The notes: a model not told the origin generated them from the letters alone. Positions 6,427-13,654 are shown, counted from the stretch's first letter. The stretch is 37,275 nucleotides of DNA from Candidatus Doudnabacteria bacterium (GCA_003151625.1 PLYC01000004.1:4296-41570), one strand, 5' to 3'. A program made the numbers and translations.

Positions 6427-7396
6427 CAATTTTCTGTTTTACTTCTAACAATGTCTGGCTGGCGACTTTGCGGGCGTGGGCGGCGCCTTGTCCTAAGACT
6501 TCGGCCAGGTATTCCGGTTTGGCCAGGAACCCTTCCTTCTTTTCCCGGAATTCGGTAAAGTATTGTGATATGTCTTTGGCCAGCGTGGCTTTAAGTTCGC
6601 TGTATTTTAGCTTGCCGGTTGTTTGGTCTTGGGTAAAATGGCTAATTTCATCAGCTTTTCCAAAATGTGACAACAGAAGCATCAGGTTTTCTTCGCCCGC
6701 GGATTTTGCGCCCGATTCTGTGGCGGTAACAGCTTGTTTAAGTTTTTTAGCAATTTCTTCCGGGCTATCGTCCAAAAATATACAGCCGTTCGGTTCGGAC
6801 TTGGACATTTTTTTGTCCGGACGCTTTAAATCCATTACTTTTGGGAAGTTGGTCCACAGGGGCTTAACTTCTTCAAAAAATTGCCCAAAGCGGTTGTTGA
6901 ATTTCCGGGCTATAACATTGGTAAGCTCCAAATGCTGTTTTTGGTCAACGCCTACCGGGACCAATGTGGCTTTGTAAGCTAAAATATCCGCGGCCATTAG
7001 TACCGGATAGTCAAACAGCCCCATGTTAATATTTTTAACCTGTTTTTGGGATTTGTCTTTGTATTGGGTCATTCTTTCCAGTTCCCCCACAGGAGTAATG
7101 CAATTAAAAATCCAGGCCAGTTCCGTGTGCTCGGGCATTTGGGATTGCAATAAAATTGAGGATTTTTTTGGGTCGAGTCCCGCGGCCAAAAAGTTTGCCA
7201 ACAAATCCAAAGTCATGGCCTTTTTTTCCTGTGGCAAATAGTCCTCGCTTATGGAATGGTAGTCTACCAGACAGAAAAAACAGTTGTAACTGCCGCTATT
7301 CTGCAAAGCCACAAAATTAGACAGTGCTCCCAAGTAATTGCCAATATGTAGTTTGCCGGAAGGCTGAATGCCGGAAAATATAGTTTGTTTGTTCAT
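6416..7396 (-). CDS. trpS: Tryptophanyl-tRNA synthetase
   Basis: This class I aminoacyl-tRNA synthetase charges tRNA-Trp with tryptophan in the cytoplasm. The 326-residue product has normal bacterial length. 'SGIQPSGKLHIGNYLG' at residues 8-23 contains the HIGH-type motif (HIGN), and KMSKS lies near 193-197. The body matches TrpRS through 'QMPEHTELAWIFNC' and 'PVGVDQKQHLELT', which form the tryptophan and ATP pocket. I start at the ATG at 7396, which has GGCGG upstream and lies four residues before the conserved IFSGIQPSG; a longer TTG start is unlikely. It has its own -10 box and terminator, so it is monocistronic. Confidence 0.96.
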   Translation of the reverse strand: MNKQTIFSGIQPSGKLHIGNYLGALSNFVALQNSGSYNCFFCLVDYHSISEDYLPQEKKAMTLDLLANFLAAGLDPKKSSILLQSQMPEHTELAWIFNCITPVGELERMTQYKDKSQKQVKNINMGLFDYPVLMAADILAYKATLVPVGVDQKQHLELTNVIARKFNNRFGQFFEEVKPLWTNFPKVMDLKRPDKKMSKSEPNGCIFLDDSPEEIAKKLKQAVTATESGAKSAGEENLMLLLSHFGKADEISHFTQDQTTGKLKYSELKATLAKDISQYFTEFREKKEGFLAKPEYLAEVLGQGAAHARKVASQTLLEVKQKIGLL

Positions 7397-7454
7397 TAAC
7401 CCGCCTAAACTTTGCCCTTTTTTATGGAGCAATCTTAATGGTTAACAATACTAA

Positions 7455-7460
7455 ATTATA
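7455..7460 (-). promoter_or_regulatory. -10 box of trpS
   Basis: TATAAT on the minus strand lies about 50 bases before the trpS start. A convincing -35 is not seen at 17 bases. A CCCGC/GCGGG hairpin is found at about 7481-7498, just upstream. Confidence 0.45.
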
Positions 7461-7513
7461 TAAAAGATTTTTGTAATTTCCCGCAAAGTTTTGGCGGGTA
7501 AATATATTATATC

Positions 7514-7545
7514 AAAAAACCCCGCCTCTGTAGAGAGGCGGGGTT
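7514..7545 (-). terminator. Native RNase J terminator
   Basis: AACCCCGCCTCT and AGAGGCGGGGTT form a perfect 12-bp stem with a T run on the minus strand. It lies just after the displaced copy of the RNase J tail, not after the present stop codon. Confidence 0.9.
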
Positions 7546-7551
7546 AACCAA

Positions 7552-7581
7552 TTAAATTTCGATAACGACAGGTAGCACCAT
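7552..7581 (-). pseudogene. Displaced second copy of the RNase J C-terminus
   Basis: On the minus strand these 30 bases encode MVLPVVIEI-stop, identical to the end of the functional RNase J (7634-7663). Six of the ten codons differ, all by one synonymous base. No upstream RNase J coding sequence remains next to it. A nine-residue match ending in a stop cannot be chance. Confidence 0.85.
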
Positions 7582-7606
7582 CCGCCTTCGCCAAGGCTTC
7601 GGCGGA
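7581..7606. repeat. TCCGCC...GGCGGA palindrome between RNase J tails
   Basis: TCCGCC and GGCGGA, with an inner TTCGCCAAGGC part, make a 26-base palindrome. A close relative lies in the anticodon loop of the interrupted tRNA-Leu (16041-16070). The repeat abuts the displaced RNase J tail exactly. Confidence 0.8.
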
Positions 7607-7633
7607 CAAGTTGGTCGTCTCTGTAGTATTGAA

Positions 7634-9553
7634 TTAGATTTCAATCACCACAGGTAATACCATTGGTCTGCGTTCCGTCTTTTGGTAGAGGTATTCGCCA
7701 ATTTCGTCGCGGACGATGTTGCGGAGATAGGCGTAGTTGGGTTCGAGTTTTTCTTTACCCTTGCTCTCCACCAGCTTGCGGACTTCGTGTTTGACTTCAC
7801 GAATAAGGTCGTCGTTACCCTTCATATAAATAAAGCCGCGGGAAATAATATCCGGCTGGTTTATCAACTTGCCGCTGCGTCTGTCGAGCGTCATTATAAT
7901 TACAAACATTCCATCTTGCGCCATAACCTGGCGGTCGCGAATTACCACTTCGCCAACGTCGCCAACGCCCAGCCCGTCTATAAATACGTAGCCGGAGGCG
8001 ATTTTGGGATCTTCCACAATTTTTGCTTCCTTGGCAGAAGTAATTTCCAATATTTGCCCGTTATCCATAGCAAAAATATTGGCTTCGGGAATTCCCATAC
8101 CTTTGGCCAGTTCCGCGTGCGCCACAATCATGTGGTGTTCTCCGTGAATTGGCATAAAGTATTTGGGTTTGACCAGCGCAATCATCAGTTTTAATTCTTC
8201 CTGATGCGCGTGTCCTGAAGTGTGGATGTCTAATGTTTTGTTATAAATTACGTGGCTGCCCAAACGTGTTAAGTTGGAAAGCATTACGGAAATAGCGCGT
8301 TCGTTGCCGGGAATAGGGGAGGCGGAAACAATGGTGGTGTCGCCCTTTTTAATTTTTACGGTTTTGTGGTCGCCTTTGGCAATGCGTGAAAGGCCGGCGG
8401 CTTCCTCGCCCTGCGCCCCGGTGGTTAAAATTACAATCTGATTGTCAGGAAATTTTTTGGCGGTTTCGGATTTGATTATAATTTTCGGTTGGATTTTTAA
8501 GTAACCCAAAGACAGCGCGATTTCGATGTTGTTGACCATACTGCGGCCGGTAACAATAACTTTGCGGTTGTATTTGGCCGCGGCGTCAAATACCTGCTGA
8601 ATGCGGGAAATACTGCTGGAGAAATTCGCGAAAATAATCCTGCCTTTAATTTCGCCAAAGGTTCTGTCTATGGTATTGCCGATTTCTTTTTCTGAAATAC
8701 AGTAGCCGGGTTTAATGGCATTCGTGGAATCGGACATAAGCAACAGCACGCCTTCGGCGCCGAATTTGGAAATTTTATCGAATTCCGTGGGCTTGCCGTC
8801 TACCGGCGTGTGGTCAAATTTCCAGTCAGTGGCGTAAATAATTTGCCCAACCGGCGTGGTAATGCACAAACCAATAGAGTCCGGAATGCTGTGGTTGAGC
8901 CTAAAGAATCTGACTTTAAAACTACCCAAAGCCAGGACATCGTCTTTGGTTAGGCTGTTAATTTTGGAGCGTCCCAGCAAGCCAAATTCTTCCAGGCGCT
9001 TTTTTATAAAAGCCGCGGTAAGAGGCAGAGTATAAACCGGCGGGTCGCCGAGTTTTGGCAAAATGTAAGGCATGGCGCCAATGTGGTCCAAATGCCCGTG
9101 CGTAATAATAACGCCGCGGATTCTTTTTTTATTTTCTTCCAGCCATTTGGTGTCGGGAATAATATAGTCTATGCCGGGCATAGTGTCGTCGGGGAAGGCC
9201 AGACCCATGTCAATAATAATAATGTCGTCGCCGTATTCCAGCGCGGTCATGTTTTCACCGACTTCTTCCACGCCGCCCATAGGAATAATTCTTAAGTTTT
9301 GGCGCGACTGAGTGTAGCGGCTGGTAGTGGCGCTCGTTTGCATGCCCAAATCCAAACCGCCCATTTTGTTCATAATGGAATCAAGGACGTCCGCCTCGGC
9401 ACGGCCGCCTAGACTCGATCTAGTCGAGGCTGGCGCCGGGCGAGACGGGTCGGGTTTGGCCTGGTTAGAAAAATTATTCAAACTGGACGGGCGATTTTGT
9501 TGTCTTTGCTGCCCGTGTCTATGGGGATGTTGATGTTGTCTTTTCATCATCAT
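7634..9553 (-). CDS. rnj: Ribonuclease J (metallo-beta-lactamase/beta-CASP)
   Basis: RNase J is a zinc-dependent 5'-3' exo- and endoribonuclease that matures and degrades RNA. The product has the metallo-beta-lactamase signature THGHLDH (near residue 150), the second metal site in 'MSDST' and a beta-CASP region with 'HTSGHAHQEEL' and 'PIHGEHHM'. A C-terminal domain ends in VLPVVIEI. The start is uncertain: three consecutive ATGs at 9553-9547 begin a His/Gln-rich tail, whereas the longer TTG start would translate a degenerate repeat. Residues about 35-55 come from an in-frame palindromic insert. The tail has a synonymous duplicate downstream. A long leader links it to a consensus promoter. Confidence 0.93.
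   Translation of the reverse strand: MMMKRQHQHPHRHGQQRQQNRPSSLNNFSNQAKPDPSRPAPASTRSSLGGRAEADVLDSIMNKMGGLDLGMQTSATTSRYTQSRQNLRIIPMGGVEEVGENMTALEYGDDIIIIDMGLAFPDDTMPGIDYIIPDTKWLEENKKRIRGVIITHGHLDHIGAMPYILPKLGDPPVYTLPLTAAFIKKRLEEFGLLGRSKINSLTKDDVLALGSFKVRFFRLNHSIPDSIGLCITTPVGQIIYATDWKFDHTPVDGKPTEFDKISKFGAEGVLLLMSDSTNAIKPGYCISEKEIGNTIDRTFGEIKGRIIFANFSSSISRIQQVFDAAAKYNRKVIVTGRSMVNNIEIALSLGYLKIQPKIIIKSETAKKFPDNQIVILTTGAQGEEAAGLSRIAKGDHKTVKIKKGDTTIVSASPIPGNERAISVMLSNLTRLGSHVIYNKTLDIHTSGHAHQEELKLMIALVKPKYFMPIHGEHHMIVAHAELAKGMGIPEANIFAMDNGQILEITSAKEAKIVEDPKIASGYVFIDGLGVGDVGEVVIRDRQVMAQDGMFVIIMTLDRRSGKLINQPDIISRGFIYMKGNDDLIREVKHEVRKLVESKGKEKLEPNYAYLRNIVRDEIGEYLYQKTERRPMVLPVVIEI
9390..9451 (-). repeat. 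In-frame palindromic element in RNase J
   Basis: On the coding strand the element begins with GACCCGTCTCG and ends with GCCGAGGCGGA, like the copies in UvrA and UvrC, and has an extra nested palindrome (CTCGACTAGATCGAG). It encodes a DPSRP...LGGRAEAD peptide in the flexible N-terminus. Confidence 0.75.
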
Positions 9554-9794
9554 ACTTAGTGTGCAGTGATTAGTATTTAGTGAGTAGTCAACAAAAACCA
9601 ATCAGAGATATTCTGTCCAAATAAAAATTTGGACTTAATTTATTAAGTTTGTTAGTGACTCAGCTCCAAGTGGTTTGTAACCGACCCGGGACAGGTTCGA
9701 AATTAACAAATGATAATTAAAAAAGAGGTTTTTTAACTGTCGTCTGCTAATTAAATTTACTTTTATTTCCGAGAGATTTTTAACTTGTACAGTA
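9554..9794 (-). other. Long RNase J leader
   Basis: About 235 bases separate the consensus promoter from the RNase J start. The leader has a hairpin (GTCCAAAT with ATTTGGAC), an A/T hairpin with CCTCTTTTTT, and a degenerate GTGATTAGTATTTAG repeat just before the ATG. RNase genes are often autoregulated through long leaders; here that is only an inference. Confidence 0.4.
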
Positions 9795-9823
9795 ATTATA
9801 TCACGCTATGGATTTTTTGTCAA
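9795..9823 (-). promoter_or_regulatory. Consensus promoter of RNase J
   Basis: On the minus strand TTGACA (complement of 9818-9823) and TATAAT (complement of 9795-9800) are separated by exactly 17 bases, a perfect housekeeping promoter. Confidence 0.85.
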
Positions 9824-10062
9824 TTTTCAAAGACAAATTTTTAGTCTTGTGCCAGTCGCCGCCTGGCGGCTCCAATGCAGGGCATGTCCCATTCGCTCTA
9901 CCATTTACATGTTACGTCCGAATTTTTGTAATTGTGGCGTGCCATGTACCTGAGCGGAGCGAATGGTACATGGTGCACCTTATTTTACCAAGTTGGAACG
10001 GAATTGGCAAAATAAAAGGAGATGGCTTGTTATGCTGTATAAGCCTATCCACAAAGCCGAAT
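9824..10062. other. Intergenic region with palindrome and copied leader
   Basis: No gene is convincing here. It contains CGCCTGGCGG-type palindromes near 9860, a nine-base-pair hairpin at 9942-9973, and the beginning of a roughly 128-base segment that is repeated upstream of the paralog at 12791. The repeated part includes CTATCCACA, close to a DnaA box. Confidence 0.5.
9942..9973. repeat. CCATGTACC...GGTACATGG palindrome (family A)
   Basis: A perfect 9-bp stem encloses TGAGCGGAGCGAAT. Related hairpins with different but still pairing arms are at 12628-12667, 15925-15965 and 24601-24634. Confidence 0.75.
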
Positions 10063-10100
10063 TTGACAGCTAATTATTATTGGATTAAGATATAAAAACT
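9973..10100 (+). repeat. Duplicated upstream region, copy 1
   Basis: About 128 bases including the promoter match 12667-12790 closely, so promoter and gene were duplicated together. Confidence 0.85.
10063..10091 (+). promoter_or_regulatory. Leaderless-type promoter, copy 1
   Basis: TTGACA at 10063-10068, a 17-base spacer and TAAGAT at 10086-10091. The ATG at 10101 lies nine bases after the -10, so transcription should start at or next to the start codon. No Shine-Dalgarno site is present. Confidence 0.7.
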
Positions 10101-10490
10101 ATGAGTAAGCAAACCAAAAAAGTTACTTTAGAAGCTTTAGCCGCCACAATGGAGGCTGGTTTTAAGCGAATGGAAGGCCATATTGACGGTGTAGAAGGCA
10201 AAGTGGATAGCGGCTTTAAAGCTGTAAGGCAGGAAATGTCAGTCGGTTTTAAGAAAGCCGAGGAAAATAGGGAAGAGCTGGCAAGAATCATATCCAACGG
10301 TTTTGAGCATACGGCCACCAAAGAAGATATTGCAAGGTTAGAAAAGGGCCAAGTTACCCTAGAGCAAGGCCAGGAAAATATTCAGCTTAGAGTGGATAGC
10401 TTCGCTCCCTATTTTGAAGTCAAACACCTTGAACGCCGGGTAAAACGCCTTGAAGACCGCGCCGGAATCCGCCATTCAATACAGCACTAA
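10101..10490 (+). CDS. Coiled-coil protein, paralog 1
   Basis: The 129-residue product is charged and heptad-patterned through most of its length ('AATMEAGFKRMEGHIDGVEGKVDSGFKAV'), implying an alpha-helical coiled coil. It has a conserved end with 'LAPYFEVKHLERRVKRLEDRAGI' character. It resembles small coiled-coil proteins found near toxin or phage genes, but I cannot assign a function. A paralog at 12791-13189 is nearly identical over the last 75 residues and differs in the number of GFKR(M/V) repeats near the N-terminus. Promoter and leader are also duplicated. The transcript is probably leaderless, and a terminator follows 18 bases after the stop. Confidence 0.75.
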   Translation: MSKQTKKVTLEALAATMEAGFKRMEGHIDGVEGKVDSGFKAVRQEMSVGFKKAEENREELARIISNGFEHTATKEDIARLEKGQVTLEQGQENIQLRVDSFAPYFEVKHLERRVKRLEDRAGIRHSIQH

Positions 10491-10507
10491 AATTCTACTT
10501 TTTAAAA

Positions 10508-10539
10508 CTCCCTCAGATCGGAATTTGAGGGAGTTTTTT
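10508..10539 (+). terminator. Terminator of coiled-coil paralog 1
   Basis: CTCCCTCA and TGAGGGAG form an 8-bp stem followed by TTTTTT. The A-rich left side may let it also act on the convergent minus-strand operon. Confidence 0.85.
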
Positions 10540-10548
10540 GTTAGAATT

Positions 10549-10770
10549 TTAGTAAAGCTTACCATTAAGCAAATTATTTATTCGCTCTGAAGCAATTTTA
10601 AGGTATTTTCGCATACCGTCACGCTGGGTTTTTTCTTCATCTTCTGAAATCGGGTCCTTGTAATAATAATTTATTACATCGGACGATAAACCGTCACGGA
10701 TTTTTTCAACCTCGCGGATAATTTCGTTGTGCCGTTCCCCGGCCAAATTTGTATCAAAGGAATCTGCCAT
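10549..10770 (-). CDS. Small helical hypothetical protein
   Basis: A 73-residue acidic, helical protein whose ATG lies four bases after the stop codon of the upstream 404-residue gene, so the two are surely co-transcribed and probably translationally coupled. No motif, signal or membrane segment is visible. Its charge pattern ('EIIREVEKIRDGLSSDVINYYYKD') suggests a partner-binding helix, perhaps with the coiled-coil product of the gene before it. Family unknown. Confidence 0.6.
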   Translation of the reverse strand: MADSFDTNLAGERHNEIIREVEKIRDGLSSDVINYYYKDPISEDEEKTQRDGMRKYLKIASERINNLLNGKLY

Positions 10771-10774
10771 AATT

Positions 10775-11989
10775 TTAGTAATATGACGATAGGGTATCAG
10801 ACCTCATGTCCCGATAATTGTGATTTTGTCTAGTATCTTCCAAATTTTTTAATTGCTGTTCAGCTTGTTGGACTCGTTGTTCCGAGCGATATATCAATCT
10901 TTGACCGGCCGCCTGTTCCGGCGAGGGTTGCAATTGTCCAAGTCTTTGTATTTCGGCGTTCAACGCTTCAGCAAATTGGCCTAAGGTCTTGGTCTCGGCA
11001 AGTTTATCAGTCTTAAAATTATCGCTGGAAAATTCATAATCGTTTACTTTTTTCACTAAAGCCGAAACTTCTTTGATGGCTCGTTCATTTAGCTTTTCCT
11101 GTTGCGCTGATTTTTCAGCCTCCTGTTTTTGTGCCTCCAGGCCAGCTTTTTGCTGTTCCAGACTCGCTATCTTCTGTTCTTTTTTCTTTTTTCCAGAACC
11201 CAAGAAACCGGTACCTTCACGTTGAGCGTCCTCTATTTGCCTGCCTAGTTCATAGACTTTATGTCCTAAATCTAGCACTTGTCTTCCAAAATCAGTCTTT
11301 TCTTTTGAGGCAGGAGAAATACGAATTTCTGGGGCTTTGCCTATACGATTGTTAAAACCTTTATTGAAAGTTATCTCTACCGGCATATCTTTAGCAGAAG
11401 CCGCTTTTTCATTTAGCGACGCGTGTTCAATTCCTAAACTTTTTAATTTTTCGTGGTCGCCTTGTAAAATCTTAGCCTCATAAGCTTTTTGACCTTCTTT
11501 TGTCTGCAAATTTTGACTTTCAAGACCTGCCCACTGTCGTTCTACATGGGCCGATAAAAGGTCTTTGAAAAATTGTTTTTTTTGCTCCCATCGTTGGTCT
11601 ATGCTTAGGCCTCTGCCAATAATTCTATCCTTATCTCTCGTTTCCTTAGTCGGTTCGTTAGCGGCTAAAACCTTATCAAGTTGTTGTTCATAAAGTTTGG
11701 TTAAATGAGCTTGCACATCGCGGAGATTTTTGTCTGGTGCCAAACTTAATATTTTATTATCAACCAATCTAGCATTATCTAGATTCATGACCTCTTTCCC
11801 AGGCTTGTTAAACATTTTATCTAGTGGTCTACGATTGGCATCTTCAAAACTTTGAGAAACGTTGCGACTTAGGTAATCCTGGTCATTGGCAGACCATTCT
11901 TGGCTCTGCTCCCCAGTTTCTTGTTTTTGACTAACTTCAGATTCAGCGCCGGGGCGGGGCTGTTCTGAGTCGTGCATACTTCGTGGCAT
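10775..11989 (-). CDS. Long coiled-coil hypothetical protein
   Basis: The 404-residue product starts with a disordered Ser/Glu/Gln-rich segment (to about residue 50). It then has a helical region with charged heptads, and a strong coiled coil at about residues 255-310 rich in Glu, Lys, Gln and Ala ('EQKIASLEQQKAGLEAQKQE'). A second helical segment near the C-terminus is Gln-rich. There is no signal peptide or transmembrane helix, so it is probably cytoplasmic and structural or scaffolding. It heads a two-gene operon with the 73-residue protein. I do not recognise a family. Confidence 0.65.
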   Translation of the reverse strand: MPRSMHDSEQPRPGAESEVSQKQETGEQSQEWSANDQDYLSRNVSQSFEDANRRPLDKMFNKPGKEVMNLDNARLVDNKILSLAPDKNLRDVQAHLTKLYEQQLDKVLAANEPTKETRDKDRIIGRGLSIDQRWEQKKQFFKDLLSAHVERQWAGLESQNLQTKEGQKAYEAKILQGDHEKLKSLGIEHASLNEKAASAKDMPVEITFNKGFNNRIGKAPEIRISPASKEKTDFGRQVLDLGHKVYELGRQIEDAQREGTGFLGSGKKKKEQKIASLEQQKAGLEAQKQEAEKSAQQEKLNERAIKEVSALVKKVNDYEFSSDNFKTDKLAETKTLGQFAEALNAEIQRLGQLQPSPEQAAGQRLIYRSEQRVQQAEQQLKNLEDTRQNHNYRDMRSDTLSSYY

Positions 11990-12180
11990 AAGTTTTGGGT
12001 TAAAAATTTATTATTTTGAGTTTAAGGTGTCCAAATGCTTAATCATAAAGCACCCCAATTATAGCATAAGTGTAAAAATCCCGCATATTTGCTACAATTA
12101 GGATTATGGACGACCTAGCCACCGAATTAACCCGTCGTTATGAAATCGCACAAGATAAATTTGCGGCGGAGTTTTTATTC

Positions 12181-12236
12181 GCGACGTAGGCGAGACAAAG
12201 TAATTCCTGAAGGAATTACTTTGCGAGCCCAAGGAG
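12181..12236. repeat. Variable-stem palindrome, second copy
   Basis: GCGACGTAGGCGAG and GCGAGCCCAAGGAG flank a perfect 12-bp hairpin (CAAAGTAATTCC with GGAATTACTTTG). The flanks match those of the 5296-5357 element read on the minus strand, but the hairpin sequence is quite different and still fully paired. Confidence 0.75.
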
Positions 12237-12343
12237 TCTTAAGAAAGGTTCAATACCTCGTCCCGCTAAGCGGGACTGCGAAATGCAGACAGCTCCTTGC
12301 TTAATACCTCGGAGTTCTACTCCGAGGAACCTTCATACTTCCT
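12237..12343. repeat. Further hairpins in the insert
   Basis: Two more perfect hairpins follow: GTCCCGC with GCGGGAC near 12270-12290, and CCTCGGAGT with ACTCCGAGG near 12306-12327. AAGGTTC near 12246 and GAACCTT near 12327 could close an outer stem, as if several palindromic units were nested. Confidence 0.6.
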
Positions 12344-12435
12344 CTGCGATTATTTGGATTTGCTGATTATACGCCCTGTATTGAATAAAATTTTGGTAGA
12401 GTGCAGGGATTTTCCCAAAGGTATTTTTTTAAAAC

Positions 12436-12461
12436 TAAAAAAACCGTCTTCTTAGGCGGTT
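12436..12461 (-). terminator. Terminator of a minus-strand gene remnant
   Basis: AACCGCC and GACGGTT pair on the minus strand and are followed by TTTTTTT. It lies right after the stop codon of the remnant at 12470-12541. Confidence 0.7.
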
Positions 12462-12469
12462 AGCTTTTA

Positions 12470-12541
12470 TCAATTTTTGTCATCTGCCCCAAACCACTCG
12501 TAGCCCTTGTGGGTGATTTGGATGTTAGGGCAGCGTACTTT
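12470..12541 (-). pseudogene. 3' remnant of a minus-strand gene
   Basis: On the minus strand about 22 codons read a protein-like ending (NIQITHKGYEWFGADDKN-stop), followed at once by a good terminator. Upstream the frame dissolves into palindromic repeats and no start exists. This looks like the tail of a lost gene; its identity is unknown. Confidence 0.45.
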
Positions 12542-12559
12542 TTCGCTTTGCAAATTTAT

Positions 12560-12667
12560 GCAGTGAACCATTCGGCCTGTGGCCTCAGGTACACCGCACT
12601 CACCACTCGATCGTGTCCATGGCTGTGCCACGTACCCGACCCCGCTTCGCGGGGGAGTGGTTCGTGG
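12560..12667. repeat. Array of family A palindromes
   Basis: GTGAACC...GGTACAC (about 12562-12594) and CCACGTACC...GGTTCGTGG (12628-12667, enclosing a CCCCGC/GCGGGG tip) lie in series just upstream of the duplicated promoter segment. Confidence 0.6.
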
Positions 12668-12790
12668 TGCACCTTATTTTACCAAGTTGGAACGGGAATA
12701 GCAAAAAAGGAGGTGGCTTGCTAGGCTTTATAAGCCTATCCACAAAGCCGAATTTGACAGCTAATTATTATTGAATTAAGATATAAACCT
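12667..12790 (+). repeat. Duplicated upstream region, copy 2
   Basis: Close match to 9973-10100, including the promoter and the CTATCCACA site. Both copies are preceded by a family A palindrome ending exactly where the homology begins. Confidence 0.85.
12754..12782 (+). promoter_or_regulatory. Leaderless-type promoter, copy 2
   Basis: TTGACA at 12754-12759, 17 bases, TAAGAT at 12777-12782, with the ATG at 12791 eight bases later and no ribosome site. Confidence 0.7.
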
Positions 12791-13189
12791 ATGCAAAAGA
12801 ATACTAAAAAAATTACATTAGACGGCTTAGGAGCTACAGTTAGCAACTTATCCGACAAAGTTGATAAACTGACTTCTGCTATGGAGTCCGGTTTTAAGCG
12901 GATGGACACCGGCTTTAAGCGCGTAGATGCTAAAATGGATGCCGGATTTAAAAAGGCTGAAGAAAACCGCGAATCTTTAGCAAGAATGATAGCTGACGGC
13001 TTTGAACATACGGCCACTAAAGAAGATATTACAAGATTAGAAAAGGGCCAAGCTACCCTAGAACAAGGCCAGGAAAACATTCAGCTTAGAGTAGATAGCC
13101 TCGCTCCTTATTTTGAAGTCAAACACCTTGAGCGCCGGGTAAAACGTCTTGAAGACCGCGCCGGAATCCGCAACACAATTCAACACTAA
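12791..13189 (+). CDS. Coiled-coil protein, paralog 2
   Basis: A 132-residue paralog of the protein at 10101. The N-terminal third differs and contains three GFKR/GFKK-type units in a row ('MESGFKRMDTGFKRVDAK'), while the C-terminal 75 residues are almost the same as in paralog 1. It has heptad-like hydrophobic spacing and no signal peptide, so it is probably a cytoplasmic coiled-coil oligomer. The strongly conserved 'VKHLERRVKRLEDRAGI' end may be the functional interface. Function is unknown. Promoter, leader and terminator style match paralog 1, showing duplication of the whole unit. Confidence 0.75.
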   Translation: MQKNTKKITLDGLGATVSNLSDKVDKLTSAMESGFKRMDTGFKRVDAKMDAGFKKAEENRESLARMIADGFEHTATKEDITRLEKGQATLEQGQENIQLRVDSLAPYFEVKHLERRVKRLEDRAGIRNTIQH

Positions 13190-13202
13190 AATTTTTACTA
13201 AA

Positions 13203-13228
13203 ATTCCCTCTAACGAGGGAATTTTTTT
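13203..13228 (+). terminator. Terminator of coiled-coil paralog 2
   Basis: ATTCCCTC and GAGGGAAT form a perfect 8-bp stem with a TAAC loop and a T6 tail. It also separates the convergent operon ending at 13243. Confidence 0.9.
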
Positions 13229-13242
13229 AGGCCAAGTCTGTT

Positions 13243-13614
13243 TTATTTAGAAGACTCCTCCTGCATATCGGTGTAAGTTTGGGAAATATAACCAGCAGTA
13301 TCCTTTGGAAAATATTCCGATATTTGGTGTTCATCGCAGTATTGCCTAATTGCATCCAAACTGCCCAAGTTAACGAGCTTGTCAACGAACTGATGTCCTT
13401 GATTTTCGGTTTCATAATCAACATCGGAAACTGGTTGCTTATCCAGATGTTCAAGACCTATTTCTTTTCTAGTTGTTTTTCTTTGTGCTTCATCATATTC
13501 CGGGTAGACTCCCATCATAATTTCAAAAGAAACGTCTTTTAAAAGCAATTGGTGAAATTTCGGATTCATTTTTATCGCCTCCAACATAAGAGGCAAGTCT
13601 CGTTCACTTTCCAT
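13243..13614 (-). CDS. Hypothetical acidic protein
   Basis: I start at ATG 13614 (123 residues), because the extra upstream codons of the longer frame overlap the preceding gene and look non-coding. The product is acidic and helical ('ERDLPLMLEAIKMNPKFHQLLLKDVSFEIMMGVYPEYDEAQRK'), with no membrane segment and no recognised motif. It is the last gene of a three-gene minus-strand operon behind two membrane or secreted proteins, 40 bases after the stop of the previous one. Function unknown. Confidence 0.6.
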   Translation of the reverse strand: MESERDLPLMLEAIKMNPKFHQLLLKDVSFEIMMGVYPEYDEAQRKTTRKEIGLEHLDKQPVSDVDYETENQGHQFVDKLVNLGSLDAIRQYCDEHQISEYFPKDTAGYISQTYTDMQEESSK

Positions 13615-13654
13615 ATTTGTTAACTTCGTGAGAGTTTTTTTTATTTTAAAATAG

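Larger units (their letters stand above)
12106..12455 (+). pseudogene. Gene interrupted by nested palindromes
   Basis: An ATG ORF at 12106 reads 27 sensible residues (MDDLATELTRRYEIAQDKFA...) and stops just inside a palindromic cluster. Beyond the cluster, from about 12333, another frame reads a protein-like end (…CDYLDLLIIRPVLNKILVE...) to a TAG at 12453. The simplest view is one small gene of perhaps 65-70 codons split by a roughly 150-base insert. A TACAAT box lies seven bases before the ATG, so it was probably leaderless like its neighbours. The family is not recognised. The two halves belonging to one gene is an inference. Confidence 0.5.

Noticed and set aside
7682-8194. 170-codon plus-strand ORF
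   Set aside because: Lies wholly antisense to the conserved RNase J beta-CASP/C-terminal region; amino acid use is Phe/His/Asn-heavy shadow coding.
12181-12670. CRISPR array
   Set aside because: Repeats are palindromes of differing sequence without regular spacing or spacers, and there are no cas genes.
12509-12724. 71-codon plus ORF with Cys/His-rich sequence
   Set aside because: It runs across palindromic repeats and a minus-strand gene remnant, with no start signal.
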